Shown: positions 9,451 to 19,008 of the stretch, one piece after another | How positions within the stretch are numbered: position 1 is the stretch's first letter | How the letters are laid out: the number at the start of each line of letters is the position of its first letter | Origin: an uncultured Pelagibacteraceae bacterium | Lineage (GTDB): Bacteria > Pseudomonadota > Alphaproteobacteria > Pelagibacterales > Pelagibacteraceae | NCBI GenBank assembly: GCA_902609535.1 | Contig: CACLSF010000005.1 | Coordinates: 1-60,333, forward strand | DNA length: 60,333 bases | Reading direction: 5' to 3' | Notes under the pieces: model-generated | Told to the model about the DNA's origin: nothing | Database searches by the model: none | The model's input: the letters and a program-made list of their open reading frames with translations, nothing else | Program-made: the position numbers and the translations under genes

Positions 9451-10757
9451 TGAATGATAGGCAAATATATTTTTGGAATAAAAAAATTTTAATTTATGGT
9501 TTAGGCAAGTCTGGAATTGCTTGTTATAATTTTCTAAAAATAAATAATATTTGTGCAATATTTGACGATAACAAAGCAAATATCCCTAATAAATTTAAAA
9601 AAAGATTAATTAACACTCATAAGTTATTATCTAAACGATTTGATTTCATTGTTTTAAGTCCAGGGATTGATATCAAAAAATGTAAAATTTCTTCTTATTT
9701 AGACAAAAATAGGTCTAAAATTATTACTGAACTTGATATATTTGAAATTTGTTACCCAAAAATAAAGAAAATCACAATTACTGGAACAAATGGTAAATCG
9801 ACTACATCTAAATTGCTCTACGATACCTTAAAAGCAAATAAAATGGATGCGAGATTAACTGGTAATATTGGATATCCAATATTAGCAGAAAAAAATATTA
9901 AGAATAGTACAATTTTTGTAATTGAAGCATCTTCTTATCAACTTGAGTATAGCAAATTTTTTAAGTCAAAATTTTCATTGATACTTAATTTAAATCCAGA
10001 CCATCTAGAAAGACATTTAACCTTTAAAAACTATGCTGAGGCCAAATTCAAAATTGTAAAGTCACAAAATAAAAATGACTATACTTTTATAGATGATGAA
10101 AGTAATTTTTTAAATACATTAGTGAAAAAGAATAAAATAAAGTCCAAAGTAATAAAAATAAATTATTTAAAATATAAAAAATATGTAAAACAAATAGATA
10201 ATATTTATTTTAAAAATTCAAGTAACAAAAAAAATCTTTTTTTTGTTTTAGCTGTCGCTGAAATTTTAAGGGTAAATTTAAAATTAGTAATAAATAGTGC
10301 CAATAAATTTAAAGAGTTAAATTATAGACAACAAATAATTCATAGATCAAAAAATTTACTAATCATTAATGATTCCAAGTCTACAAGTTTTTCGTCAACA
10401 GTTCCCTTGCTTGAAAGCCATAAAAATATTTATTGGATACTGGGAGGTCTTGCTAAAAAAGGAGATAAACTTAAATTAAAAAAAAAATATTTTTCAGGTA
10501 TTCAAGCATACGTTTATGGGAAAGATAGACATTTATTAATTAATTCTTTATCAAATAAAATTTCTTATAAAAGTTCATCCACTCTTAAAGAGGTTATGAA
10601 AAATTTAATTAAACGTGTCAAAGAAGATAATAAGAAAAAAGTAATTCTTTTTAGTCCTGCTGCTGCATCTTTTGATCAATTTAAAAATTTTGATGAAAGA
10701 GGGAAATATTTTAATAATCAGACTAAATTTATGATTAAAAAATTAAAATATGATTAA
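9450..10757 (+). CDS. murD: MurD, UDP-MurNAc-L-Ala:D-Glu ligase
   Basis: MurD adds D-glutamate to UDP-MurNAc-L-alanine. The protein has the N-terminal Rossmann-like segment ILIYGLGKSGIA, the ATP loop TGTNGKSTTSKLL (around residue 112), LNPDHLERH, and the C-terminal NDSKSTSF and GGLAKKGD segments typical of MurD. An in-frame ATG lies 57 nt upstream inside mraY, but the ATG at 9450, overlapping the mraY stop as TAATG, puts the MurD N-terminus where the family starts. With that start the product has about 435 residues, normal for the family. ftsW overlaps its 3' end by 8 nt. Confidence 0.96.
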   Translation: MNDRQIYFWNKKILIYGLGKSGIACYNFLKINNICAIFDDNKANIPNKFKKRLINTHKLLSKRFDFIVLSPGIDIKKCKISSYLDKNRSKIITELDIFEICYPKIKKITITGTNGKSTTSKLLYDTLKANKMDARLTGNIGYPILAEKNIKNSTIFVIEASSYQLEYSKFFKSKFSLILNLNPDHLERHLTFKNYAEAKFKIVKSQNKNDYTFIDDESNFLNTLVKKNKIKSKVIKINYLKYKKYVKQIDNIYFKNSSNKKNLFFVLAVAEILRVNLKLVINSANKFKELNYRQQIIHRSKNLLIINDSKSTSFSSTVPLLESHKNIYWILGGLAKKGDKLKLKKKYFSGIQAYVYGKDRHLLINSLSNKISYKSSSTLKEVMKNLIKRVKEDNKKKVILFSPAAASFDQFKNFDERGKYFNNQTKFMIKKLKYD

Positions 10758-11859
10758 TTATTTTGATAACTTTTATGATTGGTGGAAGAATGTAGATAAA
10801 TTTTTATTATTTTTAATTTTAAGCTTATTTTTATTGGGTCTTTTTTTTTCATTAGTCTCTACTTCATTAATAGCTTCAGACAAGTTAGATACAAAATCAT
10901 ATTATTTTTTTTTTAAACACTCAGCCTACATAACATTAGCAATTTCGATATTGATATTTTTTTCATTTTTAAATCAAAACATTTTAAAAAAGTTTTCGTT
11001 AATTTTATTTTTGATAACATTTTTAAGCCTAATGTTGGTTCCATTTCTTGGTATTGAGGTAAAAGGATCAAAAAGATGGTTAGATTTGCTTTTTTTACCT
11101 AGATTTCAACCTATTGAGATTGTTAAGCCCTTTTTTATAGTAACGTTATCTTTAATGCTGACTATTCAAAACAGGCAGTTATATTTTAAATACTTTTTAA
11201 GTACTTTATTTCTTCTCCCCATATTAATGTTGCTTGTATATCAACCTGATATTGGGCAAACACTTTTAATAGCAATGGTATGGTTAGCATTAATTTTTGT
11301 ATCTGGCATTAATATATTTGTATTTTCAATATTTTTCTTTTTAGTTGGGTCTGTTATTAGTTATTTGATAATATATATTCCAAAATTTGAATACATAAAA
11401 ATCAGACTTCTAGCTTTTTTGGACTCAAGCTCTAGTAACAATTATCAAGCCGAAAAAGCAAGCGATGCAATTATAAATGGAGGTTTTTTTGGAAAAGGTA
11501 TTGGAGAAGGAACTCTTAATTCACGAGTGCCAGAAGCACATACAGACTACATAGTTTCAGTGATATCAGAGGAATTTGGTGCAATAATAGTTATTGGAAT
11601 ATTATTTTTGTATCTAATTTTTTCATACAGGGTAATTCAAAAAATTAATTTTTTAGATGAAGACTTATCAAAGCTTATTTTAATTGGATGTGTTTCTTTA
11701 ATATTGTTACAAACTTTTATACACGTAGGTGTTAATATAAGAATACTCCCAACTACAGGTATGACTTTACCGTTTCTAAGCTATGGTGGGTCTTCAATAA
11801 TTAGCACAGCGATAATATCTGGATTAATTTTAAATTTAACAAAAAGAAAATTAGATTGA
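10750..11859 (+). CDS. ftsW: FtsW, septal peptidoglycan glycosyltransferase
   Basis: FtsW is the SEDS-family polymerase that builds septal glycan strands together with FtsI. The 369-residue product has about ten membrane segments. SEDS landmarks are seen: GSKRWLDLLFLPRFQPIEIVK around residues 98-118, YQPDIGQTLL, the long periplasmic loop with GEGTLNSRVPEAHTDYIVS, and the C-terminal TGMTLPFLSYGGSS. The position between murD and murG is standard. The start overlaps the murD end by 8 nt and murG begins 4 nt after the stop. Confidence 0.97.
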   Translation: MINYFDNFYDWWKNVDKFLLFLILSLFLLGLFFSLVSTSLIASDKLDTKSYYFFFKHSAYITLAISILIFFSFLNQNILKKFSLILFLITFLSLMLVPFLGIEVKGSKRWLDLLFLPRFQPIEIVKPFFIVTLSLMLTIQNRQLYFKYFLSTLFLLPILMLLVYQPDIGQTLLIAMVWLALIFVSGINIFVFSIFFFLVGSVISYLIIYIPKFEYIKIRLLAFLDSSSSNNYQAEKASDAIINGGFFGKGIGEGTLNSRVPEAHTDYIVSVISEEFGAIIVIGILFLYLIFSYRVIQKINFLDEDLSKLILIGCVSLILLQTFIHVGVNIRILPTTGMTLPFLSYGGSSIISTAIISGLILNLTKRKLD

Positions 11860-11863
11860 AATA

Positions 11864-12940
11864 ATGAAAAAAATACTTATTACAACTGGTGGTTCAGGTG
11901 GACATGTAATCCCATCGTTAAGCATATATGATATTTTAAAAGATGATTTTGAGTTACATATTGCTACAGATTTAAGAGGTTCAAAATACATAGATAATAC
12001 TAAATATAATTATTCATTAATAGATGTACCAAATCCATTCTCTAACTTGTTATTACTTCCATACAACATAATAAAATTTTGTATTTCAATAATAGAATCT
12101 TATAGATACATAAAATTAAATAATTTTAACATTTTAATTAGTACCGGAGGCTATATGTCTCTACCATTATGTTTAGCTTCAAAATTATTAAATATAAAAA
12201 TTTATGTTTTTGAACCAAATTCTGTTTTAGGAAGAGCAAATAAATTAGTACTTAGTTTTGCCAAAAAAATTATTTGTTATGATAGAAATTTAAGGGGCAT
12301 CTCTAAAAAATTATTAAATAAAATTTATGTAGTAAAACCATTACTTAGAAAAGAAATATACAAATATCAAAAAAATGAAAAAAAAGTTCTTGATGATCAA
12401 AAGAAAATACTAATTATTGGAGGAAGTCAGGGAGCAAAATTTTTTGATGAATTTATTTCTAAGATTATTATAAGACTGTCAAAATCACAAAATATCCAAG
12501 TTCTTCAACAAGTAATCGATCCTATTTCAAAACAAAATATTAAAGATTTGTATCAAAAAAAACATATAAAACATGAATTATTTGCCTTTGACGATAAATT
12601 ATTAGTTAAAGCTGTAAATTATGACCTAGCTATTACACGATCTGGTGCATCTGCGATTTCAGAATTAGCTTATTTAAATATTCCATTTTTGGCAATTCCA
12701 TTTCCGTATGCTAAAGATAATCATCAATATTACAATGCAGAATTTTATGAAAAAAATAAATGTTGTTGGCTAATTATGCAAAAAGATATTGATGAAAATA
12801 ACTTTTTAAATTTGATGCTTAAAATATTTAAAGATCAAAATGAATACTTCTCTAAAAAAAAAAATTTATTTTTACTTACTCAAGAAAACACATGGGAAAA
12901 AAATAAATCCAAACTAATTGAACTTATAAATGAAAATTGA
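11864..12940 (+). CDS. murG: MurG, lipid II synthase (GlcNAc transferase)
   Basis: MurG adds GlcNAc to lipid I on the cytoplasmic face of the membrane, giving lipid II. The 358-residue GT28 protein shows the first glycine loop TTGGSGGHVIPSLS (residues 7-20), the second STGGYMSLP (around 88), EPNSVLGRANK, and the C-terminal nucleotide-sugar site with IIGGSQGAKFFD and TRSGASAISELA. The length is normal. Overlap with murC by 11 nt suggests coupled translation. Sequence outside the motifs is Lys/Asn-rich like its neighbours. Confidence 0.97.
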   Translation: MKKILITTGGSGGHVIPSLSIYDILKDDFELHIATDLRGSKYIDNTKYNYSLIDVPNPFSNLLLLPYNIIKFCISIIESYRYIKLNNFNILISTGGYMSLPLCLASKLLNIKIYVFEPNSVLGRANKLVLSFAKKIICYDRNLRGISKKLLNKIYVVKPLLRKEIYKYQKNEKKVLDDQKKILIIGGSQGAKFFDEFISKIIIRLSKSQNIQVLQQVIDPISKQNIKDLYQKKHIKHELFAFDDKLLVKAVNYDLAITRSGASAISELAYLNIPFLAIPFPYAKDNHQYYNAEFYEKNKCCWLIMQKDIDENNFLNLMLKIFKDQNEYFSKKKNLFLLTQENTWEKNKSKLIELINEN

Positions 12941-14321
12941 TTTAGGAAAAAACGAACTAATTCATTTTGTTGGTATTGGAGGAATAGGCATGAGTGGTCT
13001 GGCAATGATTATGAACGGGTTAGGCTATAAAGTTCAAGGTAGTGATATTGTAGGTAATCGAAATATTGAGAGATTACGTAAAAAAAAAATCCAGGTATTC
13101 ATAAATCATAAAAAAGAGAATATGAAAAAAACTACTATGCTAGTAATTTCTTCAGCAATTAAAAAAAATAACCCTGAGGTAGCAGAAGCAATGAAAAAAA
13201 ACTTACCAGTTTATACAAGAGGAGATATGTTAGGTCATATAGTATCCTTTATGAGAAACGTTGTTGTAACCGGTTCGCATGGAAAAACAACAACAACATC
13301 ATTAGTGTCTAGTATTTTTACGGCAGGTAATTTAGATCCAACTATAATTAATGGGGGTGTATTAAACTCATTTGGTAATTCTGCAAAATTGGGAAAAAGT
13401 AACTGGTGCGTTACCGAGTCTGATGAGTCAGATGGAAGTTTTTTAAAAATTCCCTTTACATATTCTATTGCCACTAATCTAGACTCTGAGCATTTAGATT
13501 TTTATAAAAATATAAATAATCTTAAAAAAAGTTTTTTAAAATTTATTGAAAAAATACCATCTGTTGGTAAAGGATTTATTTGTAATGATGATAAAAATCT
13601 TAAAAAAATTCTTAAAAAATCAAAAAATAAAAATTTTTACTCATATGGTCGAGACAAAAAGTCAAATTTTCAAATCGTAAATGTAAAGCAAAATTCTAAT
13701 TTTTCTATTTTCGATATTAAAATAAACATACCAAGCAAAAAAAAAATAATTAAAGGAATAAAACTTCCAATGATTGGTATTCATAATATTCTGAATGCAA
13801 CTGCTGCAGTTGCATTAGCATTTACAATTGGCCTTCCTGAAAAGTATATTAAACTTGGGTTATATAATTTTAAAGGAGTTCAGAGAAGGTTTTCTCATTT
13901 ATTTGATTATAAAAGTGTAAGTTTTTATGATGATTATGCTCACCACCCTACAGAAATAAGTTCAGTTTTAAGTGGTGTTAAAAATGTTTATAAAAACAAA
14001 GAAATTGTATGTGTTTTTCAACCTCATAGAGTTTCAAGGTTAATGAATCTTAAAAAAGAATTCTCTAAATGTTTTAAAATGGCTGATACAGTTTTATTAT
14101 GTCCCATATATACCGCAAATGAAAAGTTAAGACTTAGTTTTACGTATAATTCATTTGCTAATTTGATAATAAAAAATTCAAACATAAGGTTAATACATGT
14201 TGAAAATGAGATTCAATTAAAACAATTTGTAAAACAGAATTCTTTTGGAGATAAGATTTATATAGGTATGGGCGCAGGGTCTATATCGAACTGGATGAAA
14301 AATTTGAAAAATATTTTTTAA
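12930..14321 (+). CDS. murC: MurC, UDP-MurNAc:L-alanine ligase
   Basis: MurC adds the first amino acid, L-alanine, to UDP-MurNAc. The 463-residue protein has HFVGIGGIGMSGLA (UDP-binding Rossmann loop, about 12-25), the ATP loop GSHGKTTTTSLV (about 112-123), the ESDESDGSF acidic block, NLDSEHLDFY, GVQRRFSH and DDYAHHPTEI, all family-specific. It begins inside the end of murG and ends with TAATG, sharing its last base with the murB start. This is the usual alphaproteobacterial murG-murC-murB-ddl order. Confidence 0.98.
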   Translation: MKIDLGKNELIHFVGIGGIGMSGLAMIMNGLGYKVQGSDIVGNRNIERLRKKKIQVFINHKKENMKKTTMLVISSAIKKNNPEVAEAMKKNLPVYTRGDMLGHIVSFMRNVVVTGSHGKTTTTSLVSSIFTAGNLDPTIINGGVLNSFGNSAKLGKSNWCVTESDESDGSFLKIPFTYSIATNLDSEHLDFYKNINNLKKSFLKFIEKIPSVGKGFICNDDKNLKKILKKSKNKNFYSYGRDKKSNFQIVNVKQNSNFSIFDIKINIPSKKKIIKGIKLPMIGIHNILNATAAVALAFTIGLPEKYIKLGLYNFKGVQRRFSHLFDYKSVSFYDDYAHHPTEISSVLSGVKNVYKNKEIVCVFQPHRVSRLMNLKKEFSKCFKMADTVLLCPIYTANEKLRLSFTYNSFANLIIKNSNIRLIHVENEIQLKQFVKQNSFGDKIYIGMGAGSISNWMKNLKNIF

Positions 14322-15229
14322 TGGAAATTGAAGATATAAAAAAATCAGTATTATCGCTAGATGGAGATATTTTTTTTGATCAGAGTATAAAAAATCTTAA
14401 TTGGTTTAATATCGGAGGAAAAACAAAAGTTTTTTTTAGACCAAACTCATTAAAAGGTCTAAGAGAATATTTAAAATTATATTCTTCACGTGGTAAAATA
14501 TTTATTTTAGGAAATGGATCAAACGTATTATTTAGAGATGAAACATATCAAGGTACAGTAATTAAGTTAGGAAAAAGTTTTTCCAATATTTCTTTACTAG
14601 ATAAAACAACTATTATTGCTGGAACTGCTGTTTCCCAAAAAAAAGTTTCCGAATTTGCAAAAAATAATAATATTTCAGGATTAGAATTTTTGTCGTGTAT
14701 CCCAGGTTCTGTAGGAGGTGGTATTAGGATGAACTCTGGATGTTTTGAAAAAGAATTTAAAGATATTCTTATTTCCATTCAATTAGTTGATTTTAAAGGT
14801 GTTGTAAGAAGTATACCTGCAAATAAAATCAATTTTAATTATAGATCAATAGAATTACCTAAAGATATAATATTTTTGAGTGCCACTTTTAAAGGAAAAG
14901 AAAAAAATAAATCAGATGTAGAAATTTTAATGAATAAGTTGAATAAAAAAAAAAAAGCATCCCAACCTACAAAAATAAAAACTGGTGGTAGTACTTTCAA
15001 AAATCCAATTGGACAAACCGATAAAAAAGTTTGGGAACTTATTAGATCTAGCATTCCTAATGAAGTTAACTATGGAGATGCAATTATCTCTGAAAAACAT
15101 GCTAATTTTTTTGTGAATCGAAAAAATGCAAAATTTATAGATATGAAGTCTTTAATTAATTTTGTTAAACAGGAAGTTAAAGATAAAACAGGAATAAATC
15201 TTGAACTTGAAATTGTGTTAGTTGAATAA
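14321..15229 (+). CDS. murB: MurB, UDP-enolpyruvyl-GlcNAc reductase
   Basis: MurB is the FAD enzyme that reduces UDP-GlcNAc-enolpyruvate to UDP-MurNAc with NADPH. The 302-residue length fits the type II (short) MurB. Seen are LNWFNIGGKTKVFFRP, the FAD-binding GNGSNVLFRDE, SCIPGSVGGGIRMNSGCF, NYRSIELPKD and KTGGSTFKNP, where the serine serves as the proton donor in the family. A run of 12 A residues at 14945-14956 encodes a lysine run in frame. Start and stop share single bases with murC and ddl. Confidence 0.97.
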   Translation: MEIEDIKKSVLSLDGDIFFDQSIKNLNWFNIGGKTKVFFRPNSLKGLREYLKLYSSRGKIFILGNGSNVLFRDETYQGTVIKLGKSFSNISLLDKTTIIAGTAVSQKKVSEFAKNNNISGLEFLSCIPGSVGGGIRMNSGCFEKEFKDILISIQLVDFKGVVRSIPANKINFNYRSIELPKDIIFLSATFKGKEKNKSDVEILMNKLNKKKKASQPTKIKTGGSTFKNPIGQTDKKVWELIRSSIPNEVNYGDAIISEKHANFFVNRKNAKFIDMKSLINFVKQEVKDKTGINLELEIVLVE

Positions 15230-16149
15230 TGAAAAAAATTTTCATATTAGCTGGAGGATATTCAAATGAGAGAGAAATAAGCTTAATAACTGCCAAAAGT
15301 GTAATTAAAGAATTAAAAAAAAACTCTAAATATAATCTTTTATTAACAGAGCCAGACGGAAATTTTGTTCATAAATTAAGAAAATTTAAGCCAGATTTAG
15401 TATTGAATCTTTTACACGGTAGATATGGTGAAGATGGATACATTCAATCAATATTAGAGTCAGAGAAAGTCAAATATACTCACTCCGGAGTCCTTTCTTC
15501 ATCTATTGCAATCGATAAAGAAATATCGAAAAAAATTTTTAGAAATAATAATATTTTAACACCTCCATCATTTAAACTAATTTTTAAGAAAAATTTCAAT
15601 TTTAAAAAAATAATTGACAAAATTGATAAAAAGTTAAGATTTCCAGTTGTACTTAAGCCAATTAATGAAGGTTCTAGTGTAGGAGTATACATAACAAGTA
15701 AAAAGAATTTAAAACTAAATATTTGTAAATTAGAAAAATTTAAAGAAATATTAATTGAGAAATATATTCCTGGAAGAGAAATTCAAGCTGCTATTCTGGG
15801 AAATAAAAAATTGGGTATAATAGAGTTAAAGCCTAAAAGGAAATTTTATGACTATGAAGCTAAATATAGTGCAAGCGCCAAAACCCAGCATATTATCCCA
15901 GTAAATATAACCAAAAAAAATTTTGAAAAAGTTAATATGATAGCCATGAAAGCACATAAACTATTAAAATGTAGAGGCGTATCAAGGTCAGATTTCAGAT
16001 TTTACAAAAATAAATTTTATTTATTAGAACTAAATACGCAGCCTGGTATGACCGCATTATCTTTAGTTCCTGAAATTGCAAGATATAAAAAAATTAGCTT
16101 TATGCAACTTATAGAAGAAATAATTAGAGATGCTTCAATCAATAAATAA
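15229..16149 (+). CDS. ddl: D-alanine--D-alanine ligase
   Basis: Ddl makes the D-Ala-D-Ala dipeptide that the MurF half of the upstream fusion attaches. The 306-residue ATP-grasp protein contains ILAGGYSNEREISLIT at the N-terminus, LHGRYGEDGYIQS, PVVLKPINEGSSVGVYI (ATP-binding loop), and the late ELNTQPGMTALSLVPE block with metal and D-Ala contacts. The GEDG loop and length match the DdlB type found in dcw clusters. ftsQ starts inside its last 20 nt. Confidence 0.97.
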   Translation: MKKIFILAGGYSNEREISLITAKSVIKELKKNSKYNLLLTEPDGNFVHKLRKFKPDLVLNLLHGRYGEDGYIQSILESEKVKYTHSGVLSSSIAIDKEISKKIFRNNNILTPPSFKLIFKKNFNFKKIIDKIDKKLRFPVVLKPINEGSSVGVYITSKKNLKLNICKLEKFKEILIEKYIPGREIQAAILGNKKLGIIELKPKRKFYDYEAKYSASAKTQHIIPVNITKKNFEKVNMIAMKAHKLLKCRGVSRSDFRFYKNKFYLLELNTQPGMTALSLVPEIARYKKISFMQLIEEIIRDASINK

Positions 16150-16825
16150 ATATAAACTATATCTTTACATATTTTTTTTTATTTTTTTAACTTCAATATT
16201 CAATTTGAATATTTTTGAACACTATCAAAATAAATTTAATTTAAAAAAAATTAATATAAATGGCTTGAATTATAATGAGAAGAAAATAGTTATGTTTGAA
16301 TTAAGTAATTTCAAAAATAGTAATATTTTTAATTTGAGTAAAGAAGATGTTCTAGGAAAATTAAACAAATTTAACTTTTTGGAAAAAATTTATGTACAGA
16401 AAATCATGCCATCCTCTATAAATATTAATTTATCTAAAACACCCATCCTTGGAAAAACAATAATAAATGGAGTGGAATATTTCATTGGTAAAAACGGAAA
16501 ATTAATTAATTCATCTGAAATCTTTGAAATAAACGAAGCGCCTCAAGTATTTGGAGAATTTGAAATAGAAGATTTTTTAAATCTATATGATTTTTTAAAC
16601 AATCATCATCTAGAAGTAGGTAATGTTAAAAAATATTTTTTTTTTAAAAATAAAAGATGGGATTTACTTTTTTCGCACGGTCTGATGTTAAAACTTCCTT
16701 CTAAAAAAGTTGATGATGCACTTAAAATCTATAACAAATTATTAAACAATGATAGTTTAACAAACGTTAAAGTTGTTGATCTTAGAATCGCCAATCAAAT
16801 TATATTAACAAATAATAATGAGTAA
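16130..16825 (+). CDS. ftsQ: FtsQ-like division protein
   Basis: FtsQ links the FtsL/FtsB complex to the rest of the divisome. The 231-residue product has a single N-terminal membrane segment (about residues 9-26), then a POTRA-like stretch with KINNINGL-type spacing (FNLKKININGLNY) and a second beta domain ending in KVVDLRIANQIIL, which resembles the conserved VDLR segment of FtsQ. It is shorter than E. coli FtsQ, mainly in the cytoplasmic N-terminus. Assignment depends on topology and on position between ddl and ftsA. It overlaps ddl by 20 nt and ftsA by 8 nt. Confidence 0.88.
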   Translation: MLQSINKYKLYLYIFFFIFLTSIFNLNIFEHYQNKFNLKKININGLNYNEKKIVMFELSNFKNSNIFNLSKEDVLGKLNKFNFLEKIYVQKIMPSSININLSKTPILGKTIINGVEYFIGKNGKLINSSEIFEINEAPQVFGEFEIEDFLNLYDFLNNHHLEVGNVKKYFFFKNKRWDLLFSHGLMLKLPSKKVDDALKIYNKLLNNDSLTNVKVVDLRIANQIILTNNNE

Positions 16826-17984
16826 TTTTGAAGCAATATTAGATTACGGATCTAAAAATTTACGATTAGGTGTATTTGATAAAAGAGCAAAAAATTTATA
16901 TTTTTCAAAAGCTGAAGTTAGCAATACTTTAGAAAATAAAAGTTTAGAATTAACATTAAATAAAATAATAAAGGATGCAGAAAAATATTTATCAATACAT
17001 CTAGTAGATATAAATGTTTTATATGACACTTCCAAATATAATTTTATTGAAATTTCTATTAAAAAAACTTTTGATCAACCCACTTCAATAAAATTACAAT
17101 ATAAGAATTTATTAGAGGAGGCTAATTTTATAGTTTCAGAAAATAATTTTAAAAATAAAATTATACATACCATAGTAAATAATATTGTTGTAGATGGTAA
17201 TAAGAAATTAGAAATTATATCTGAGGATATAAAAATTAATTCTCTAATATTAGAAATAAAATTTATCTGTCTTAATAAATCATTAATAAATGAAATTTCA
17301 GATAAATTTAAAAAAAATAATTTAAAAATTTTAAATTTATATTGTACAAGTTATCTTAAAACTATCTTTTATAATAAAAATTTAGAAACTAGAAATAATA
17401 ATCTATTTTTAGATATTGGTTTTGATCGAACAACTGCCTTGTTCTTTAATAATTCTAAATTTCAATTTTTTAATTGTATTCCTGTGGGTGGCAACAGTAT
17501 TACAAAAGATATTTCAAAAGTTCTAAAATTAAGTAATAATTATTCAGAATATCTAAAAATTAATTTTAATTCTGGGCAAAAAAATCACTCTTCATACGAA
17601 AATTTTTCTGATAATATAAATTTATCTAAAGAAATTTTAAAAAATAATATTTCAATAGATTTGGTGAAACAAATCATAGAAGCAAGAATAGATGAAATTA
17701 TTGAACTTGCAGCATTCCAAAATAATTATTTTAAAAAAATAAATAACTTTGAAAAATTAAATTTAATTTTTATTGGTAATGGGTCAAAGGTATTATCTAA
17801 TAATGTAAATCTCGACTCCAAAAAAACCTTTTCGAAATTAATTTTTTTTGATGAAAATGAATCGATAATTTGCGATGCAGGTATTCATTACCACAAAAGC
17901 GCCGAAAGGTTGCAGATGCAGACAAGAAAAAGACCCAAGAAAATAGGTTTTTTTGAGTATTTTTTCAATCTCTTTTCTAAATAA
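16818..17984 (+). CDS. ftsA: FtsA, actin-like membrane anchor for FtsZ
   Basis: FtsA is the actin-fold ATPase that tethers FtsZ to the membrane. The 388-residue product is divergent but keeps the phosphate-1 loop AILDYGSKNLRLGVFD at the N-terminus, a second phosphate segment LFLDIGFDRTTALFF with PVGGNSITKDIS, and the adenosine-side FIGNGSKV. The C-terminus KKIGFFEYFFNLFSK is a clear amphipathic helix, the membrane-targeting sequence. In most alphaproteobacteria ftsZ comes next; here a 62-nt gap and lpxC follow. Confidence 0.93.
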   Translation: MSNFEAILDYGSKNLRLGVFDKRAKNLYFSKAEVSNTLENKSLELTLNKIIKDAEKYLSIHLVDINVLYDTSKYNFIEISIKKTFDQPTSIKLQYKNLLEEANFIVSENNFKNKIIHTIVNNIVVDGNKKLEIISEDIKINSLILEIKFICLNKSLINEISDKFKKNNLKILNLYCTSYLKTIFYNKNLETRNNNLFLDIGFDRTTALFFNNSKFQFFNCIPVGGNSITKDISKVLKLSNNYSEYLKINFNSGQKNHSSYENFSDNINLSKEILKNNISIDLVKQIIEARIDEIIELAAFQNNYFKKINNFEKLNLIFIGNGSKVLSNNVNLDSKKTFSKLIFFDENESIICDAGIHYHKSAERLQMQTRKRPKKIGFFEYFFNLFSK

Positions 17985-18046
17985 TTGTATTTTCTTGTAA
18001 TATTACTTGAATACTAAATTTACCTTCATTTTTATATACTTAATTC

Positions 18047-18970
18047 ATGTCTGTGTTATCTCAATCAACAATAGCAAAAAAATTATCATTTTCAGGTGTT
18101 GGAATTCATACAGGTAAAGCAGTTAATGTAAATATTTTACCTTCACCACCTAATTCAGGGATAATATTTAAAAGAATAGATCTAAAGGAAAGAAATATTG
18201 TAATTCCTAATTTTGAAAATGTAAGTGAAGCTACTCTTTGCACAACTTTAAGCAATCAATTTGGTGTAAAAGTTTCAACTATCGAACATCTAATGGGTGC
18301 ATTTTTAGGTTTAGGAATCGATAACGCCGTTGTAGAACTAGACTCACAAGAATTACCAATTCTTGATGGATCTGCTAAAAATTTTGTAAATATGCTGAAA
18401 GAAATAGGGCTTAAAAATAGCGATGTTCCAATAAAATTAATAAAAATTAATAATCATGTCGAGTTTGAAGAAGAAAATAAGTATATATCAATCGATAAGT
18501 CAAATACTACTTTAGAAATAGAATTTGAAATTAATTATAAAAATAAATTTATAAAGGACCAGAGAAATAAAGTAAATGTTTTTGAAGATAATTTAGATGA
18601 TATTTTTAATTCTAGAACCTTTTGTCTTTATGAAGATATAGAGAAACTTAAGAAAGTTGGATTAGGAAAAGGAGGGTCACTAGATAATGCCATTGTCGTA
18701 AAAGACGATAGAATTCTTAATGAAAACGGCTTGAGAAACAAGAATGAATTTGTAAATCATAAAATACTTGATTGCATGGGTGATCTATATTTAGTTGGTT
18801 ATAGATTAATTGGATCAATTAAATGTAAACATGGGGGCCACAGTTTGACAAATAAATTATTGAGAAAAGTATTTAGTGACCACAGAAACTACTCTTTGTT
18901 AGAAATTAAAGGAAAAAGCCTACCTCATTCACTAATAAATAATCGACACGATTTAAAATCTATTGCTTAA
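18047..18970 (+). CDS. lpxC: LpxC, UDP-3-O-acyl-GlcNAc deacetylase
   Basis: LpxC catalyses the committed step of lipid A synthesis, a zinc-dependent deacetylation. The 307-residue protein shows TIAKKLSFSGVGIHTGK, the first zinc histidine in STIEHLMGAFLGLGID, ELPILDGSA, FNSRTF, GSLDNAIV, and the second zinc motif HKILDCMGDLYL (H-K-x-x-D), then KCKHGGHSLTNKL. The window therefore predicts an LPS-type outer membrane. It stands alone after a 62-nt gap, the first gap of that size since mraZ, so it may have its own promoter; none stands out. Confidence 0.98.
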   Translation: MSVLSQSTIAKKLSFSGVGIHTGKAVNVNILPSPPNSGIIFKRIDLKERNIVIPNFENVSEATLCTTLSNQFGVKVSTIEHLMGAFLGLGIDNAVVELDSQELPILDGSAKNFVNMLKEIGLKNSDVPIKLIKINNHVEFEEENKYISIDKSNTTLEIEFEINYKNKFIKDQRNKVNVFEDNLDDIFNSRTFCLYEDIEKLKKVGLGKGGSLDNAIVVKDDRILNENGLRNKNEFVNHKILDCMGDLYLVGYRLIGSIKCKHGGHSLTNKLLRKVFSDHRNYSLLEIKGKSLPHSLINNRHDLKSIA

Positions 18971-19008
18971 AAATTAGAATTTTAAAAATATTCTGTTAAA
19001 ATTCTATA

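Noticed and set aside
14945-14956. Run of 12 A in murB, and of 11 A at 58057-58067 in panB, as possible slippage or phase-variation sites
   Set aside because: Runs of this length are expected about once in 60 kb at this base composition and the frames are intact on both sides.
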